Shown here: positions 1 to 7,558 of the stretch, in pieces
Layout: every line of letters starts with the position of its first letter
How positions within the stretch are numbered: position 1 is the stretch's first letter
NCBI GenBank assembly: GCA_038106885.1
Contig: JAYNFX010000010.1
Coordinates: 1-35,115 of the forward strand
Reading direction: 5' to 3'
From: UBA3537 sp038106885
Lineage (GTDB): Bacteria > Bacteroidota > Bacteroidia > Flavobacteriales > Flavobacteriaceae
DNA: 35,115 bases
Notes under the pieces: generated by a model
Seen by the model: the letters and a program-made list of their open reading frames with translations, nothing else
Databases searched by the model: none
Told to the model about the DNA's origin: nothing
Program-made: the position numbers and the translations under genes

Positions 1-111
1 TTAATTATGGTTGGTGTTGCAATTGATACAATGCAGCAGATAAATTCATACCTTCTAAACAAGCATTACGACGGTCTAATGAAAACAGGTAAAAACAGAA
101 AATCAATATAA
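1..111 (+). CDS. secY: Protein translocase subunit SecY (3' end only)
   Basis: Only the last 36 codons are present; the gene starts before the window. The visible residues include GVAIDTMQQINSYLL and HYDGLMKTG, which match the end of the last transmembrane helix and the cytoplasmic tail of SecY, the channel-forming subunit of the Sec translocon. The stop codon lies 4 nt before infA, so both are probably on one transcript. The secY-infA-rpmJ order is the usual end of the spc operon running into the alpha operon. Confidence 0.9.
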   Translation, partial: LIMVGVAIDTMQQINSYLLNKHYDGLMKTGKNRKSI

Positions 112-115
112 AAAT

Positions 116-331
116 ATGGCAAAACAACCAGCAATAGAACAAGACGGATCAATAATCGAGGCTCTCTCAAACGCAATGTTTAGAGTTGAGTTAGAAAACG
201 GTCATATTGTTACGGCTCACATTTCTGGTAAAATGCGTATGCATTATATTAAACTTTTACCAGGCGATAAAGTAAAATTAGAAATGAGTCCTTACGATTT
301 AACTAAGGCTAGAATAACATACAGATACTAA
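116..331 (+). CDS. infA: Translation initiation factor IF-1
   Basis: This 71-residue protein has the normal length for IF-1, the small OB-fold (S1-like) factor that binds the ribosomal A site during initiation with IF-2 and IF-3. Typical segments visible are an acidic start (IEQDGSIIEAL), FRVELENGHIV, AHISGKMRMHYIKLLPGD and the basic end TKARITYRY. The gene sits 4 nt after secY and 12 nt before rpmJ, in the standard order. The start is the only ATG that gives the conserved MAKQ N-terminus. No Shine-Dalgarno sequence is seen, only an A-rich leader. Confidence 0.97.
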   Translation: MAKQPAIEQDGSIIEALSNAMFRVELENGHIVTAHISGKMRMHYIKLLPGDKVKLEMSPYDLTKARITYRY

Positions 332-343
332 AAAGTAACTAAG

Positions 344-460
344 ATGAAAGTAAGAGCATCAATTAAAAAAAGAAGTGCAGATTGTAAAATTGTACGAAGA
401 AAAGGAAGACTTTATGTAATTAACAAAAAGAATCCTAGATTTAAACAAAGACAAGGATAA
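344..460 (+). CDS. rpmJ: 50S ribosomal protein L36 (bL36)
   Basis: This is a 38-codon gene running from MKVRASIKKRSADC to NPRFKQRQG, the normal L36 length and termini. L36 is the smallest large-subunit protein and binds 23S rRNA. Classical L36 binds zinc through three Cys and one His. Here only one Cys remains and the other positions are Ser, Asn and Phe, so this is the zinc-independent form. The gene lies between infA and rpsM, with only 2 nt before the rpsM ATG, which suggests translational coupling. Confidence 0.96.
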   Translation: MKVRASIKKRSADCKIVRRKGRLYVINKKNPRFKQRQG

Positions 461-462
461 TT

Positions 463-837
463 ATGGCTAGAATTGCAGGGGTAGACATCCCAAAACAAAA
501 AAGAGGCGTTATTTCATTAACTTACATTTATGGAATTGGACGTAGTCGTGCAAAAGAAATTTTAGAAACGGCAAAAGTCGACGAAAATATTAAAGTTTCT
601 GATTGGACAGATGAACAAATTGGAAATATTCGTTCTGCTATCGGTAGTTATACTATTGAAGGTGAATTAAGATCAGAAACTCAATTAAACATCAAACGTT
701 TGATGGATATAGGTTGTTACAGAGGTATAAGACATAGGTCTGGACTGCCACTTCGTGGTCAACGAACAAAAAATAATTCAAGAACAAGAAAAGGTAAGAG
801 AAAAACAGTTGCTAACAAGAAAAAAGTAACTAAATAA
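463..837 (+). CDS. rpsM: 30S ribosomal protein S13 (uS13)
   Basis: The protein has 124 residues, the usual length for uS13, which sits in the head of the small subunit and contacts the P-site tRNA and intersubunit bridges. Recognisable blocks are MARIAGVDIPKQKR, the helix-hairpin-helix segment YGIGRSRAKEIL, and GCYRGIRHRSGLPLRGQRT. The tail after residue 105 is strongly basic (KGKRKTVANKKK). It follows rpmJ by 2 nt and precedes rpsK by 11 nt, in alpha-operon order. Confidence 0.98.
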   Translation: MARIAGVDIPKQKRGVISLTYIYGIGRSRAKEILETAKVDENIKVSDWTDEQIGNIRSAIGSYTIEGELRSETQLNIKRLMDIGCYRGIRHRSGLPLRGQRTKNNSRTRKGKRKTVANKKKVTK

Positions 838-848
838 TAATTAGTCGT

Positions 849-1232
849 ATGGCAAAGTCAAATACTAAAAAGAGAAAAGTTATTGTTGATTCAGTAGGAG
901 AAGCTCATATTACGGCTTCATTTAATAACATTATTATTTCTCTAACAAATAAAAAAGGAGATGTAATTTCTTGGTCCTCTGCTGGTAAAATGGGGTTTAG
1001 AGGTTCAAAAAAGAACACACCATATGCGGCGCAGTTAGCGGCTGAAGACGCTGTTGAAGCTGCTAAAGAAGCTGGGTTAAGAAAAGTTAAGGTATTTGTG
1101 AAGGGTCCTGGTAATGGAAGAGAATCAGCGATTCGAAGTATTCACAATGGAGGAATTGAAGTCACAGAAATAGTTGATGTTACTCCAACACCTCACAATG
1201 GTTGTAGACCTCCTAAAAGAAGAAGAGTTTAA
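849..1232 (+). CDS. rpsK: 30S ribosomal protein S11 (uS11)
   Basis: The product is 127 residues, normal for uS11, a platform protein of the small subunit near the mRNA exit and the E-site. Diagnostic segments include AHITASFNNIIISLT, WSSAGKMGFRGSKK, TPYAAQLAAE and the invariant C-terminal TPTPHNGCRPPKRRRV. It is 11 nt downstream of rpsM. The 93 nt after it hold an inverted-repeat structure before rpsD. Confidence 0.98.
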   Translation: MAKSNTKKRKVIVDSVGEAHITASFNNIIISLTNKKGDVISWSSAGKMGFRGSKKNTPYAAQLAAEDAVEAAKEAGLRKVKVFVKGPGNGRESAIRSIHNGGIEVTEIVDVTPTPHNGCRPPKRRRV

Positions 1233-1250
1233 TTAAATATAAGTATAATC

Positions 1251-1309
1251 GAGAGATTAATCAACATTGGCGAAGGATTAGAATAAGACCTTAATTCTCA
1301 ATGTCTCTC
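1251..1309 (+). ncRNA. Candidate structured mRNA leader of rpsD
   Basis: The rpsK-rpsD gap can fold into three nested helices: GAGAG (1251-1255) with CTCTC (1305-1309), ACATTG (1264-1269) with CAATGT (1299-1304), and AAGG (1273-1276) with CCTT (1289-1292), capped by a 12-nt loop. No U tract follows, so it does not look like a terminator, and the rpsD ATG is 17 nt after it. S4 is an autoregulator that binds its own mRNA in other bacteria, so this could be an S4-responsive leader. The fold is drawn by hand and the regulatory role is inference. Confidence 0.5.
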
Positions 1310-1325
1310 AAAAAACATAAATAAA

Positions 1326-1931
1326 ATGGCAAGATATACTGGTCCTAAAACAAAAATCGCTAGAAAATTTGGTGAGGCAATATTCGGAGAGGATAAGTCT
1401 TTCGAAAAAAGAAATTACCCGCCTGGACAACACGGAAATAATAGAAGACGTGGAAAAAAATCTGAATATGCAATTCAATTAATGGAGAAGCAGAAAGCAA
1501 AATATACATATGGCATTCTAGAAAAGCAATTCAGAAACTTATTTAAAAAAGCAACAGCTGCAAATGGAATTACAGGTGAAGTTTTACTTCAACTTTGCGA
1601 ATCTCGTTTGGATAATGTTGTATACAGAATGGGGTTGTCTCCTTCACGAAGTGGAGCAAGACAATTAGTATCTCACAGACACATCACTGTAAATGGTAAG
1701 TTAACTAACATTCCCTCATATTCCTTGAAAGCAGGAGATGTTGTTGCTGTTCGTGAAAAATCAAAGTCTTTAGAGGCAATTAATGCTTCTATATCAAATT
1801 CATCTGCTATTTATGAGTGGATTACTTTTAATAACGATACAAAGTCTGGGACCTTTGTATCTGTTCCAGCAAGAATTCAGATTCCAGAAAACATTAATGA
1901 GCAATTCATCGTTGAATTATACTCTAAATAA
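1326..1931 (+). CDS. rpsD: 30S ribosomal protein S4 (uS4)
   Basis: The protein has 201 residues, typical for uS4, a primary 16S rRNA-binding protein of the body of the 30S subunit and often an autogenous regulator. The N-terminus (MARYTGPKTKIARKFGE) and the YPPGQHG motif are present. The S4 RNA-binding domain spans about residues 90-155 (ESRLDNVVYRMG, LVSHRHITVNGK). The N-terminal region has no Cys residues, so it is the zinc-free form. It precedes rpoA by 21 nt. A possible leader RNA lies at 1251-1309. Confidence 0.98.
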   Translation: MARYTGPKTKIARKFGEAIFGEDKSFEKRNYPPGQHGNNRRRGKKSEYAIQLMEKQKAKYTYGILEKQFRNLFKKATAANGITGEVLLQLCESRLDNVVYRMGLSPSRSGARQLVSHRHITVNGKLTNIPSYSLKAGDVVAVREKSKSLEAINASISNSSAIYEWITFNNDTKSGTFVSVPARIQIPENINEQFIVELYSK

Positions 1932-1952
1932 TTAATTGAAACACAAATCAAT

Positions 1953-2945
1953 ATGGCAATTTTAAATTTTCAGAAGCCCGATAAAGTAATCATGATTGAT
2001 TCTACCGATTATGACGGTAAATTCGAATTCAGACCCCTTGAGCCAGGTTACGGTTTAACAGTAGGAAACGCTTTAAGAAGAGTTTTACTTTCTTCTTTGG
2101 AGGGGTTTGCAATAACGTCTGTCAGAATTGAAGGCGTAGAGCACGAATTCTCAACAATTACCGGAGTTGTTGAGGATGTAACAGAAATTATTTTGAATTT
2201 AAAGCAAATTCGATTTAAACGTCAGATTGACGATGTTGACAATGAATCAGTTTCAATATCTATATCAGGACAAGATAAAATCACTGCAGGTGATTTTCAA
2301 AAGTTTATTTCAGGATTCCAGATTTTAAATTCTGATCTAGTTATTTGTACACTAGACCCTAAGGTTAATATATCTATGGAAATTACAATTGAAAAGGGTA
2401 GAGGTTATGTCCCAGCTGAAGAAAACAAAAAATCTTCTGCTGCTATGGGAACAATTTTTACAGATTCAATATATACTCCAATAAAAAATGTGAAATATAG
2501 TGTAGAGAATTATCGTGTTGAACAAAAAACAGATTATGAAAAACTTATTTTTGAAATCATAACTGATGGTTCTATCAATCCACAAGACGCTCTAACTCAA
2601 GCGGCCAAAATTCTTATTCATCATTTTATGTTGTTTTCTGATGAACGAATCACATTAGAGGCTGATGAAATCGCTCAAACTGAAACTTATGATGAAGAAT
2701 CTTTACATATGCGTCAGTTACTTAAGACAAAATTAATTGATATGGATCTTTCTGTTCGTGCTTTGAATTGTTTAAAAGCTGCTGAAGTTGATACTTTAGG
2801 AGATTTAGTATCCTTTAATAAAAATGATTTAATGAAATTCAGAAATTTTGGAAAGAAATCATTAACCGAACTTGAAGAGTTAGTTAATGTTAAAGGGCTA
2901 AGTTTTGGAATGGATCTTAGTAAATACAAATTAGATAAAGAGTAA
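1953..2945 (+). CDS. rpoA: RNA polymerase alpha subunit
   Basis: At 330 residues this is a full-length alpha subunit, which dimerises to nucleate RNA polymerase assembly and contacts activators and upstream DNA. The N-terminal domain (about residues 1-230) shows FEFRPLEPGYGLTVGNALRRVLL. After a linker, the C-terminal helix-hairpin-helix domain (about 255-320) shows LNCLKAAEVDTLGDLV and FRNFGKKSLTELEELV. It lies in the alpha operon between rpsD and rplQ. A 62-nt gap to rplQ contains a foldable hairpin. Confidence 0.98.
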   Translation: MAILNFQKPDKVIMIDSTDYDGKFEFRPLEPGYGLTVGNALRRVLLSSLEGFAITSVRIEGVEHEFSTITGVVEDVTEIILNLKQIRFKRQIDDVDNESVSISISGQDKITAGDFQKFISGFQILNSDLVICTLDPKVNISMEITIEKGRGYVPAEENKKSSAAMGTIFTDSIYTPIKNVKYSVENYRVEQKTDYEKLIFEIITDGSINPQDALTQAAKILIHHFMLFSDERITLEADEIAQTETYDEESLHMRQLLKTKLIDMDLSVRALNCLKAAEVDTLGDLVSFNKNDLMKFRNFGKKSLTELEELVNVKGLSFGMDLSKYKLDKE

Positions 2946-2947
2946 CA

Positions 2948-2991
2948 CATCATAATTTGCTCCCCATTTTAAGGGTTGACGCAAGATGATG
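2948..2991 (+). ncRNA. Candidate structured RNA between rpoA and rplQ
   Basis: Most of the rpoA-rplQ gap folds into one long imperfect hairpin: CATCAT (2948-2953) with ATGATG (2986-2991), TTGC (2957-2960) with GCAA (2981-2984), and CCC (2963-2965) with GGG (2973-2975) around a 7-nt loop. No T tract follows. The rplQ ATG is 17 nt after the stem. It could adjust L17 expression relative to RpoA, act as a processing site, or be an L17-binding leader. Only the base pairing is seen; the role is inference. Confidence 0.45.
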
Positions 2992-3007
2992 GTTAATACA
3001 AATCAAA

Positions 3008-3478
3008 ATGAGACACGGAAAAAAAATAAATCACCTTGGCAGAAAAACTGCTCATAGAAAATCTATGTTAGCTAATATGGCTTGCTCTCTTATTGAACAT
3101 AAACGAATTAATACGACAGTAGCTAAAGCTAAAGCTCTTAAACAATTTATTGAACCTCTTGTGACAAAATCTAAAAACGATACAACACATAATCGTAGGA
3201 TAGTATTCAGTAGATTGAGACAAAAACAAGCTGTAGCAATTCTTTTTAGAGATGTTTCTGCTAAAATTGGAGATAGACCTGGTGGTTACACGAGAATTAT
3301 AAAATTAGGTAATCGTCTTGGAGATAATGCCGATATGGCTATGATTGAATTTGTTGATTATAATGAGATTTATAATGCAGACAAACCAAAGAAAAAGACT
3401 ACCCGTCGAAGTCGTAGAGGCAGTAAAGCCAAGTCTGAAACTGTTGTAAACACAGCACCATCTCAGGAAGAAGAATAA
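3008..3478 (+). CDS. rplQ: 50S ribosomal protein L17 (bL17)
   Basis: The first 115 or so residues are standard bL17, starting MRHGKKINHLGRKTAHRK and including GDRPGGYTRIIKLGNRLGDNA. This protein sits near the peptide exit tunnel. The total of 156 residues exceeds the about 120-130 of many bacteria because of a charged tail rich in Lys, Arg and Ser that ends EEE (from about residue 125). Tails of this kind are common in Bacteroidota L17. It is the last gene of the operon and is followed 24 nt later by a strong terminator hairpin. Confidence 0.97.
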   Translation: MRHGKKINHLGRKTAHRKSMLANMACSLIEHKRINTTVAKAKALKQFIEPLVTKSKNDTTHNRRIVFSRLRQKQAVAILFRDVSAKIGDRPGGYTRIIKLGNRLGDNADMAMIEFVDYNEIYNADKPKKKTTRRSRRGSKAKSETVVNTAPSQEEE

Positions 3479-3502
3479 ATGTTAATAATCATTTGAAATA
3501 AT

Positions 3503-3535
3503 AAGGATAAACTTTTTTAGTTTATCCTTTTTTTT
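3503..3535 (+). terminator. Rho-independent terminator after rplQ
   Basis: A perfect 11-bp stem (AAGGATAAACT at 3503-3513 with AGTTTATCCTT at 3519-3529) has a TTTTT loop and runs into an eight-T tract ending at 3535. It closes the ribosomal protein operon and separates it from carA. Confidence 0.93.
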
Positions 3536-3538
3536 ATG

Positions 3539-3546
3539 CAATTTTG
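3539..3546 (+). promoter_or_regulatory. Candidate -7 box for carA
   Basis: CAATTTTG matches seven of eight positions of the Bacteroidota -7 consensus TAnnTTTG. It lies 26 nt before the carA ATG and directly after the rplQ terminator, where a new promoter is needed. No clear TTG -33 element is seen at the expected distance, so support is weak. Confidence 0.35.
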
Positions 3547-3572
3547 TTTAACTCTATAACTGTCCAACAATT

Positions 3573-4670
3573 ATGAAATACAAATCTAGAAAAAAAGCCA
3601 TTTTGCTTTTAGCTGATGGAACAATATTTTATGGTAAAGCAATAGGCAAAGAAGGAACTGCCTTTGGAGAAGTCTGTTTTAACACTGGAATGACAGGATA
3701 TCAAGAAATTTTCACTGACCCTTCATATTATGGTCAATTAATGGTAACCGCAAATGTTCATATTGGAAATTATGGGATAAATAACTCTGAGGTTGAATCA
3801 GATGGTGTTAAAATAGCAGGATTAATTTGTAAAAATTTTAGTTATGATTATTCTAGAATCGACTCTGATGGTAGTCTTTTAGAGTTTTTTCAAAAAAATG
3901 ATTTATTTGCTATATCTGATGTTGACACAAGAGCATTAGTTAGTTACATAAGAGAGAACGGAGCAATGAATGCTGTTATATCAACAAAAATCGATAATAT
4001 TGAGGAATTGAAAAATCAGCTAAGTAATGTTCCAGAGATGGAAGGACTAGAATTGGCTTCTAAAGTTTCCACAAAAAAACCTTATTATTTTGGTAATGAA
4101 AATGCAACTTATAAAATTGCTGCCTTAGATATAGGAATTAAGAAAAATATTTTAAGAAATTTTGCTAAGCGTGATGCTTACATAAAAGTATTTCCTTACA
4201 ATTCCACTTTTGAAGATCTAAATTCTTGGAACCCTGATGGTTTTTTTCTTTCTAACGGGCCTGGAGATCCTGAACCTTTAATTGAAGCTCAAAATCTTGC
4301 AAAAAAAATAATTGAAAATAATTTACCAATTTTTGGGATTTGTTTAGGTCATCAAGTCATAGCACTAGCTAATGGAATTTCAACTTATAAGATGCACAAT
4401 GGTCATCGTGGTATTAATCATCCAGTAAAAAATTTAAAAACAGGTAAAGGAGAAATCACCTCGCAAAATCACGGATTTGCTGTCAACAGAGAAGAAGCAG
4501 AACGTCATGCAGATCTTGAAATTACACATTTACATTTAAATGATAATACAGTTGCGGGAATTGCTATGAAAAACAAAAAATGTTTTTCAGTTCAATATCA
4601 TCCTGAGGCTAGCCCTGGTCCTCACGATTCATCTTATTTATTTGATGATTTTATAGAGCTTTTAAAGTAA
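3573..4670 (+). CDS. carA: Carbamoyl-phosphate synthase small subunit
   Basis: This 365-residue protein is the glutaminase subunit that releases ammonia from glutamine for the CarB synthetase, feeding arginine and pyrimidine synthesis. The N-terminal CPSase small-chain domain shows LADGTIFYGKAIG and FNTGMTGYQEIFTDPSY. The class I glutamine amidotransferase domain starts near residue 180. Its triad is visible as Cys257 in GICLGHQ, and His343 and Glu345 in QYHPEASPGP. No carB is in the window, so the large subunit is encoded elsewhere. The gene stands between a terminator and the eno promoter region, and so is probably monocistronic. Confidence 0.97.
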   Translation: MKYKSRKKAILLLADGTIFYGKAIGKEGTAFGEVCFNTGMTGYQEIFTDPSYYGQLMVTANVHIGNYGINNSEVESDGVKIAGLICKNFSYDYSRIDSDGSLLEFFQKNDLFAISDVDTRALVSYIRENGAMNAVISTKIDNIEELKNQLSNVPEMEGLELASKVSTKKPYYFGNENATYKIAALDIGIKKNILRNFAKRDAYIKVFPYNSTFEDLNSWNPDGFFLSNGPGDPEPLIEAQNLAKKIIENNLPIFGICLGHQVIALANGISTYKMHNGHRGINHPVKNLKTGKGEITSQNHGFAVNREEAERHADLEITHLHLNDNTVAGIAMKNKKCFSVQYHPEASPGPHDSSYLFDDFIELLK

Positions 4671-4680
4671 TTTTACTTTA
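4663..4680 (+). terminator. Weak hairpin at the carA stop codon
   Basis: TAAAGTAA (4663-4670) and TTACTTTA (4673-4680) are perfect inverse complements around two T residues, which in practice allows about a 7-bp stem. The hairpin includes the carA stop codon. No T tract follows immediately, so termination is uncertain. Confidence 0.3.
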
Positions 4681-4772
4681 GGCTTTGAAATAGTTTTTAC
4701 ATATCGAAATCGTTATAGTTTAAATTCCTTTTTTTTAAGACTACAACACACTCAGTTAAGATTAAATTTTTT

Positions 4773-4780
4773 TATTTTTG
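4773..4780 (+). promoter_or_regulatory. Candidate -7 box for eno
   Basis: TATTTTTG matches the Bacteroidota -7 consensus TAnnTTTG at all fixed positions. It ends 29 nt before the eno ATG, placing a transcription start near 4787 and a leader of about 20 nt. The 139-nt gap after carA fits an independent promoter. A TTG at the -33 position is not obvious. Confidence 0.55.
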
Positions 4781-4809
4781 TTTCACAAAAAACCAATCAA
4801 AATTTATAT

Positions 4810-6096
4810 ATGAGTGTTATTACAAAAATACATGCTAGACAAATTTTAGATTCTCGTGGTAACCCTACTGTAGAAGTTGATGTTACTACTGAAAAAGGAT
4901 ACTTTGGTAGAGCTGCAGTTCCTTCTGGAGCATCTACTGGTGAGCATGAAGCAGTTGAGCTGCGGGACGGGGGTTCATCTTTTATGGGTAAAGGAGTTTC
5001 TAATGCCGTAAAAAATGTCAATAATATATTATCAGAAGCTGTCTTAGGAATGTCTGTATTTAGCCAAGCAGAAATCGATAAGAAAATGATTGACTTGGAT
5101 GGTACACCAAACAAGTCTAAATTAGGAGCTAATTCAATTTTAGGTATTTCGCTTGCTGTTGCTAAAGCGGCAGCAGCAGAATCTAAAATATCTCTATACA
5201 AATACATAGGCGGCGAAGGCGCTACTACATTACCAGTGCCAATGATGAATATAATAAATGGTGGTTCTCATAGTGATGCTCCCATAGCTTTTCAAGAATT
5301 CATGATTATGCCTGTTAAGGCAAAATCTTTTACTCATGCAATGCAAATGGGAACTGAGATTTTTCACAATTTAAAAAAAGTACTACATGATAGAAATTTA
5401 AGTACAGCAGTTGGAGATGAAGGAGGTTTTGCTCCAAAACTAGACGGAACAGAAGATGCTCTTGATACTATAGCAATTGCAGTTGAAAATGCTGGTTATA
5501 AATTTGGTGATGAGATTATGGTTGCTTTAGATTGTGCTTCTGCAGAGTTTTATGTAAATGGTAAATATGACTATTCAAAATTTGAAGGAAAAACAGGTAA
5601 AGTAAGATCAAGTAAAGAACAAGCAGATTACTTATCTGAATTAGTTGAAAAATATCCAATAATTTCAATTGAGGACGGTATGGATGAAAATGATTGGGAA
5701 GGTTGGAAATATTTAACAGAACTAATTGGTGATAAAGTTCAGCTAGTTGGAGATGATCTATTTGTAACCAATGTTGATCGTCTTTCTAGAGGAATTGAAA
5801 ACAATATCGCAAATTCAATATTAATTAAGGTTAATCAAATAGGAACATTAACAGAAACAATTGCTGCTGTAAATATGGCTCATGAAGCTGGATATACTTC
5901 CGTAATGTCACATAGGTCTGGTGAAACAGAAGACAATACAATTGCAGATTTAGCAGTTGCTTTATCTACAGGGCAAATAAAAACAGGTTCTGCTTCAAGA
6001 AGCGATAGAATGGCAAAATACAATCAATTGCTTCGTATTGAAGAAGCATTAGCTGAAACTGCATATTATCCACAAAGAAAAGCTTTCAAAATTTAA
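4810..6096 (+). CDS. eno: Enolase
   Basis: Enolase interconverts 2-phosphoglycerate and phosphoenolpyruvate in glycolysis and gluconeogenesis, using Mg2+ in the cytoplasm. The 428 residues are the expected full length. Visible signatures are ARQILDSRGNPTVEVDV at the N-terminus, the mobile loop SGASTGEHEAVELRD (about 39-53), GDEGGFAPKL (about 202-211), SIEDGMDENDWEGW, the metal-binding GDDLFVTN, and SHRSGETEDNTIADLAV near the end. It has its own candidate promoter and a strong terminator. Confidence 0.99.
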   Translation: MSVITKIHARQILDSRGNPTVEVDVTTEKGYFGRAAVPSGASTGEHEAVELRDGGSSFMGKGVSNAVKNVNNILSEAVLGMSVFSQAEIDKKMIDLDGTPNKSKLGANSILGISLAVAKAAAAESKISLYKYIGGEGATTLPVPMMNIINGGSHSDAPIAFQEFMIMPVKAKSFTHAMQMGTEIFHNLKKVLHDRNLSTAVGDEGGFAPKLDGTEDALDTIAIAVENAGYKFGDEIMVALDCASAEFYVNGKYDYSKFEGKTGKVRSSKEQADYLSELVEKYPIISIEDGMDENDWEGWKYLTELIGDKVQLVGDDLFVTNVDRLSRGIENNIANSILIKVNQIGTLTETIAAVNMAHEAGYTSVMSHRSGETEDNTIADLAVALSTGQIKTGSASRSDRMAKYNQLLRIEEALAETAYYPQRKAFKI

Positions 6097-6116
6097 ATAA
6101 ATAAAATATTTTTTTC

Positions 6117-6155
6117 AAAGCATTCGAGTTTTATACTAAACTCGAATGCTTTTTT
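6117..6155 (+). terminator. Rho-independent terminator after eno
   Basis: A perfect 15-bp stem (6117-6131 with 6138-6152) encloses a 6-nt loop, with core sequence GCATTCGAG / CTCGAATGC, and is followed by a T run to 6155. It isolates eno from gltA. Confidence 0.95.
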
Positions 6156-6177
6156 ATTTAATTATCTTTTATTCTAA

Positions 6178-6208
6178 TTGATAAAATCGTCTCATTTTCT
6201 TAAATTAG
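6178..6208 (+). promoter_or_regulatory. Candidate promoter of gltA
   Basis: TTG at 6178-6180 and TAAATTAG at 6201-6208 (one mismatch to TAnnTTTG) are 20 nt apart, the spacing typical of Bacteroidota -33/-7 promoters. The region lies between the eno terminator and the gltA ATG at 6242, so a promoter is expected here. Confidence 0.4.
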
Positions 6209-6241
6209 CGTAATCATATTTTCAACAACTAATTTCATTAA

Positions 6242-7543
6242 ATGTCAAAAAACGCCTCTTTAGAAATCGATGGGAAATCTTTTGAATTACCAATAATACA
6301 TGGCACTGAAAAAGAACAAGCAATTAATATCAGTTCTTTAAGAGCTTCATCTGGTGGCCTAATTACTATTGATCCTGGGTTTAAAAATACTGGGTCTTGT
6401 CAAAGTGGTATTACTTTTTTAGACGGAGAAAAAGGTATACTAAGGTATCGCGGATACTCAATTGAAGAACTAGCAAATAAAGCTGACTTTCTAGAAGTCG
6501 CTTTTTTATTAATTTTTGGTGAGCTTCCTTCAAAACAAGAATTAGATAAATTCCATGACGATATAAGAGATAATTCCATAGTTGACGATGATATAAGAAA
6601 AATATTAGATGCTTTTCCAAAAGCGGCACATCCAATGGGAATTCTCTCTTCTCTAACCAGCGCATTAACTGCTTTTAATCCATTAAATGACCAGATAAAT
6701 AATATTGATTACGATCGCAGTAAAACAGCTCTGTACAATAATATAGTTAAAGTACTAGGTAAAATCCCTATCCTGGTAACATGGACATACAGAAAAAAAC
6801 ATGGATTGCCTCTAGAATACGGTGATAACACATTGGGTTATGTCGAAAATATTCTTAAGATGATGTTTAAAAAACCTAATAAAGACTATGTTGAAAATCC
6901 AATTATTGTTAAGGCACTAAATAAACTTTTAATACTTCATGCTGATCATGAACAAAACTGTTCAACATCAACAGTTAGAATAGTAGGATCATCTCATGCT
7001 GGTCTATTTGCGTCAATATCGTCTGGTATTTCTGCATTATGGGGACCATTACATGGAGGAGCTAATCAAGCTGTTTTAGAAATGTTGGAAGCAATTAGAC
7101 AAGATGGTGGTGATACAAAAAAGTATATGGCAAAAGCCAAAGATAAAAGTGACCCGTTCAGGCTTATGGGATTTGGTCACAGGGTTTATAAAAACTTTGA
7201 TCCGCGTGCTAGAATAATTAAAGTTGCTGCTGATGAGGTTTTAAGTGACTTAGGAGTTGAGGATCCAATACTTGAAATAGCAAAATCTCTTGAAAAAGAA
7301 GCGTTATCAGATCCTTATTTTGTTCAACGTAAACTTTATCCAAATGTAGATTTTTATTCTGGAATAATATACAGGGCAATGGGAATCCCTGTTGATATGT
7401 TTACGGTTATGTTTGCTCTTGGTCGTCTTCCAGGTTGGATTGGTCATTGGCGTGAAATGCGTTTAAATAAAGAGCCTATCGGAAGACCTCGTCAAGTTTA
7501 CACTGGAGCAAATTACCGGCCATTTAAGTCATGTAATGACTAA
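6242..7543 (+). CDS. gltA: Citrate synthase
   Basis: The 433-residue product condenses oxaloacetate and acetyl-CoA to citrate, the entry step of the TCA cycle. It has the long N-terminal domain typical of the bacterial GltA type (IDPGFKNTGSC, ILRYRGYSIEELA). Catalytic regions are LHADHEQNCSTSTVR (about 232-246), GPLHGGANQAVLEML with His271, GFGHRVYKNFDPRA with His313, and Asp370 in PNVDFYSG. These give the usual His-His-Asp catalytic set. The next gene starts 15 nt after the stop with no terminator, so readthrough into the guanidino hydrolase genes is likely. Confidence 0.98.
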   Translation: MSKNASLEIDGKSFELPIIHGTEKEQAINISSLRASSGGLITIDPGFKNTGSCQSGITFLDGEKGILRYRGYSIEELANKADFLEVAFLLIFGELPSKQELDKFHDDIRDNSIVDDDIRKILDAFPKAAHPMGILSSLTSALTAFNPLNDQINNIDYDRSKTALYNNIVKVLGKIPILVTWTYRKKHGLPLEYGDNTLGYVENILKMMFKKPNKDYVENPIIVKALNKLLILHADHEQNCSTSTVRIVGSSHAGLFASISSGISALWGPLHGGANQAVLEMLEAIRQDGGDTKKYMAKAKDKSDPFRLMGFGHRVYKNFDPRARIIKVAADEVLSDLGVEDPILEIAKSLEKEALSDPYFVQRKLYPNVDFYSGIIYRAMGIPVDMFTVMFALGRLPGWIGHWREMRLNKEPIGRPRQVYTGANYRPFKSCND

Positions 7544-7558
7544 TTTCATAAATTAATT

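Noticed and set aside
4839..4869. A further GTAGGGT...TTGTC pair on the minus strand inside eno
   Set aside because: The spacing is 19 nt, not 14, and it is antisense within a conserved coding region, so it is taken as chance.
4797..5207. 136-codon minus-strand reading frame opposite the start of eno
   Set aside because: It is fully antisense to the conserved N-terminal region of enolase and shows no recognisable protein features.
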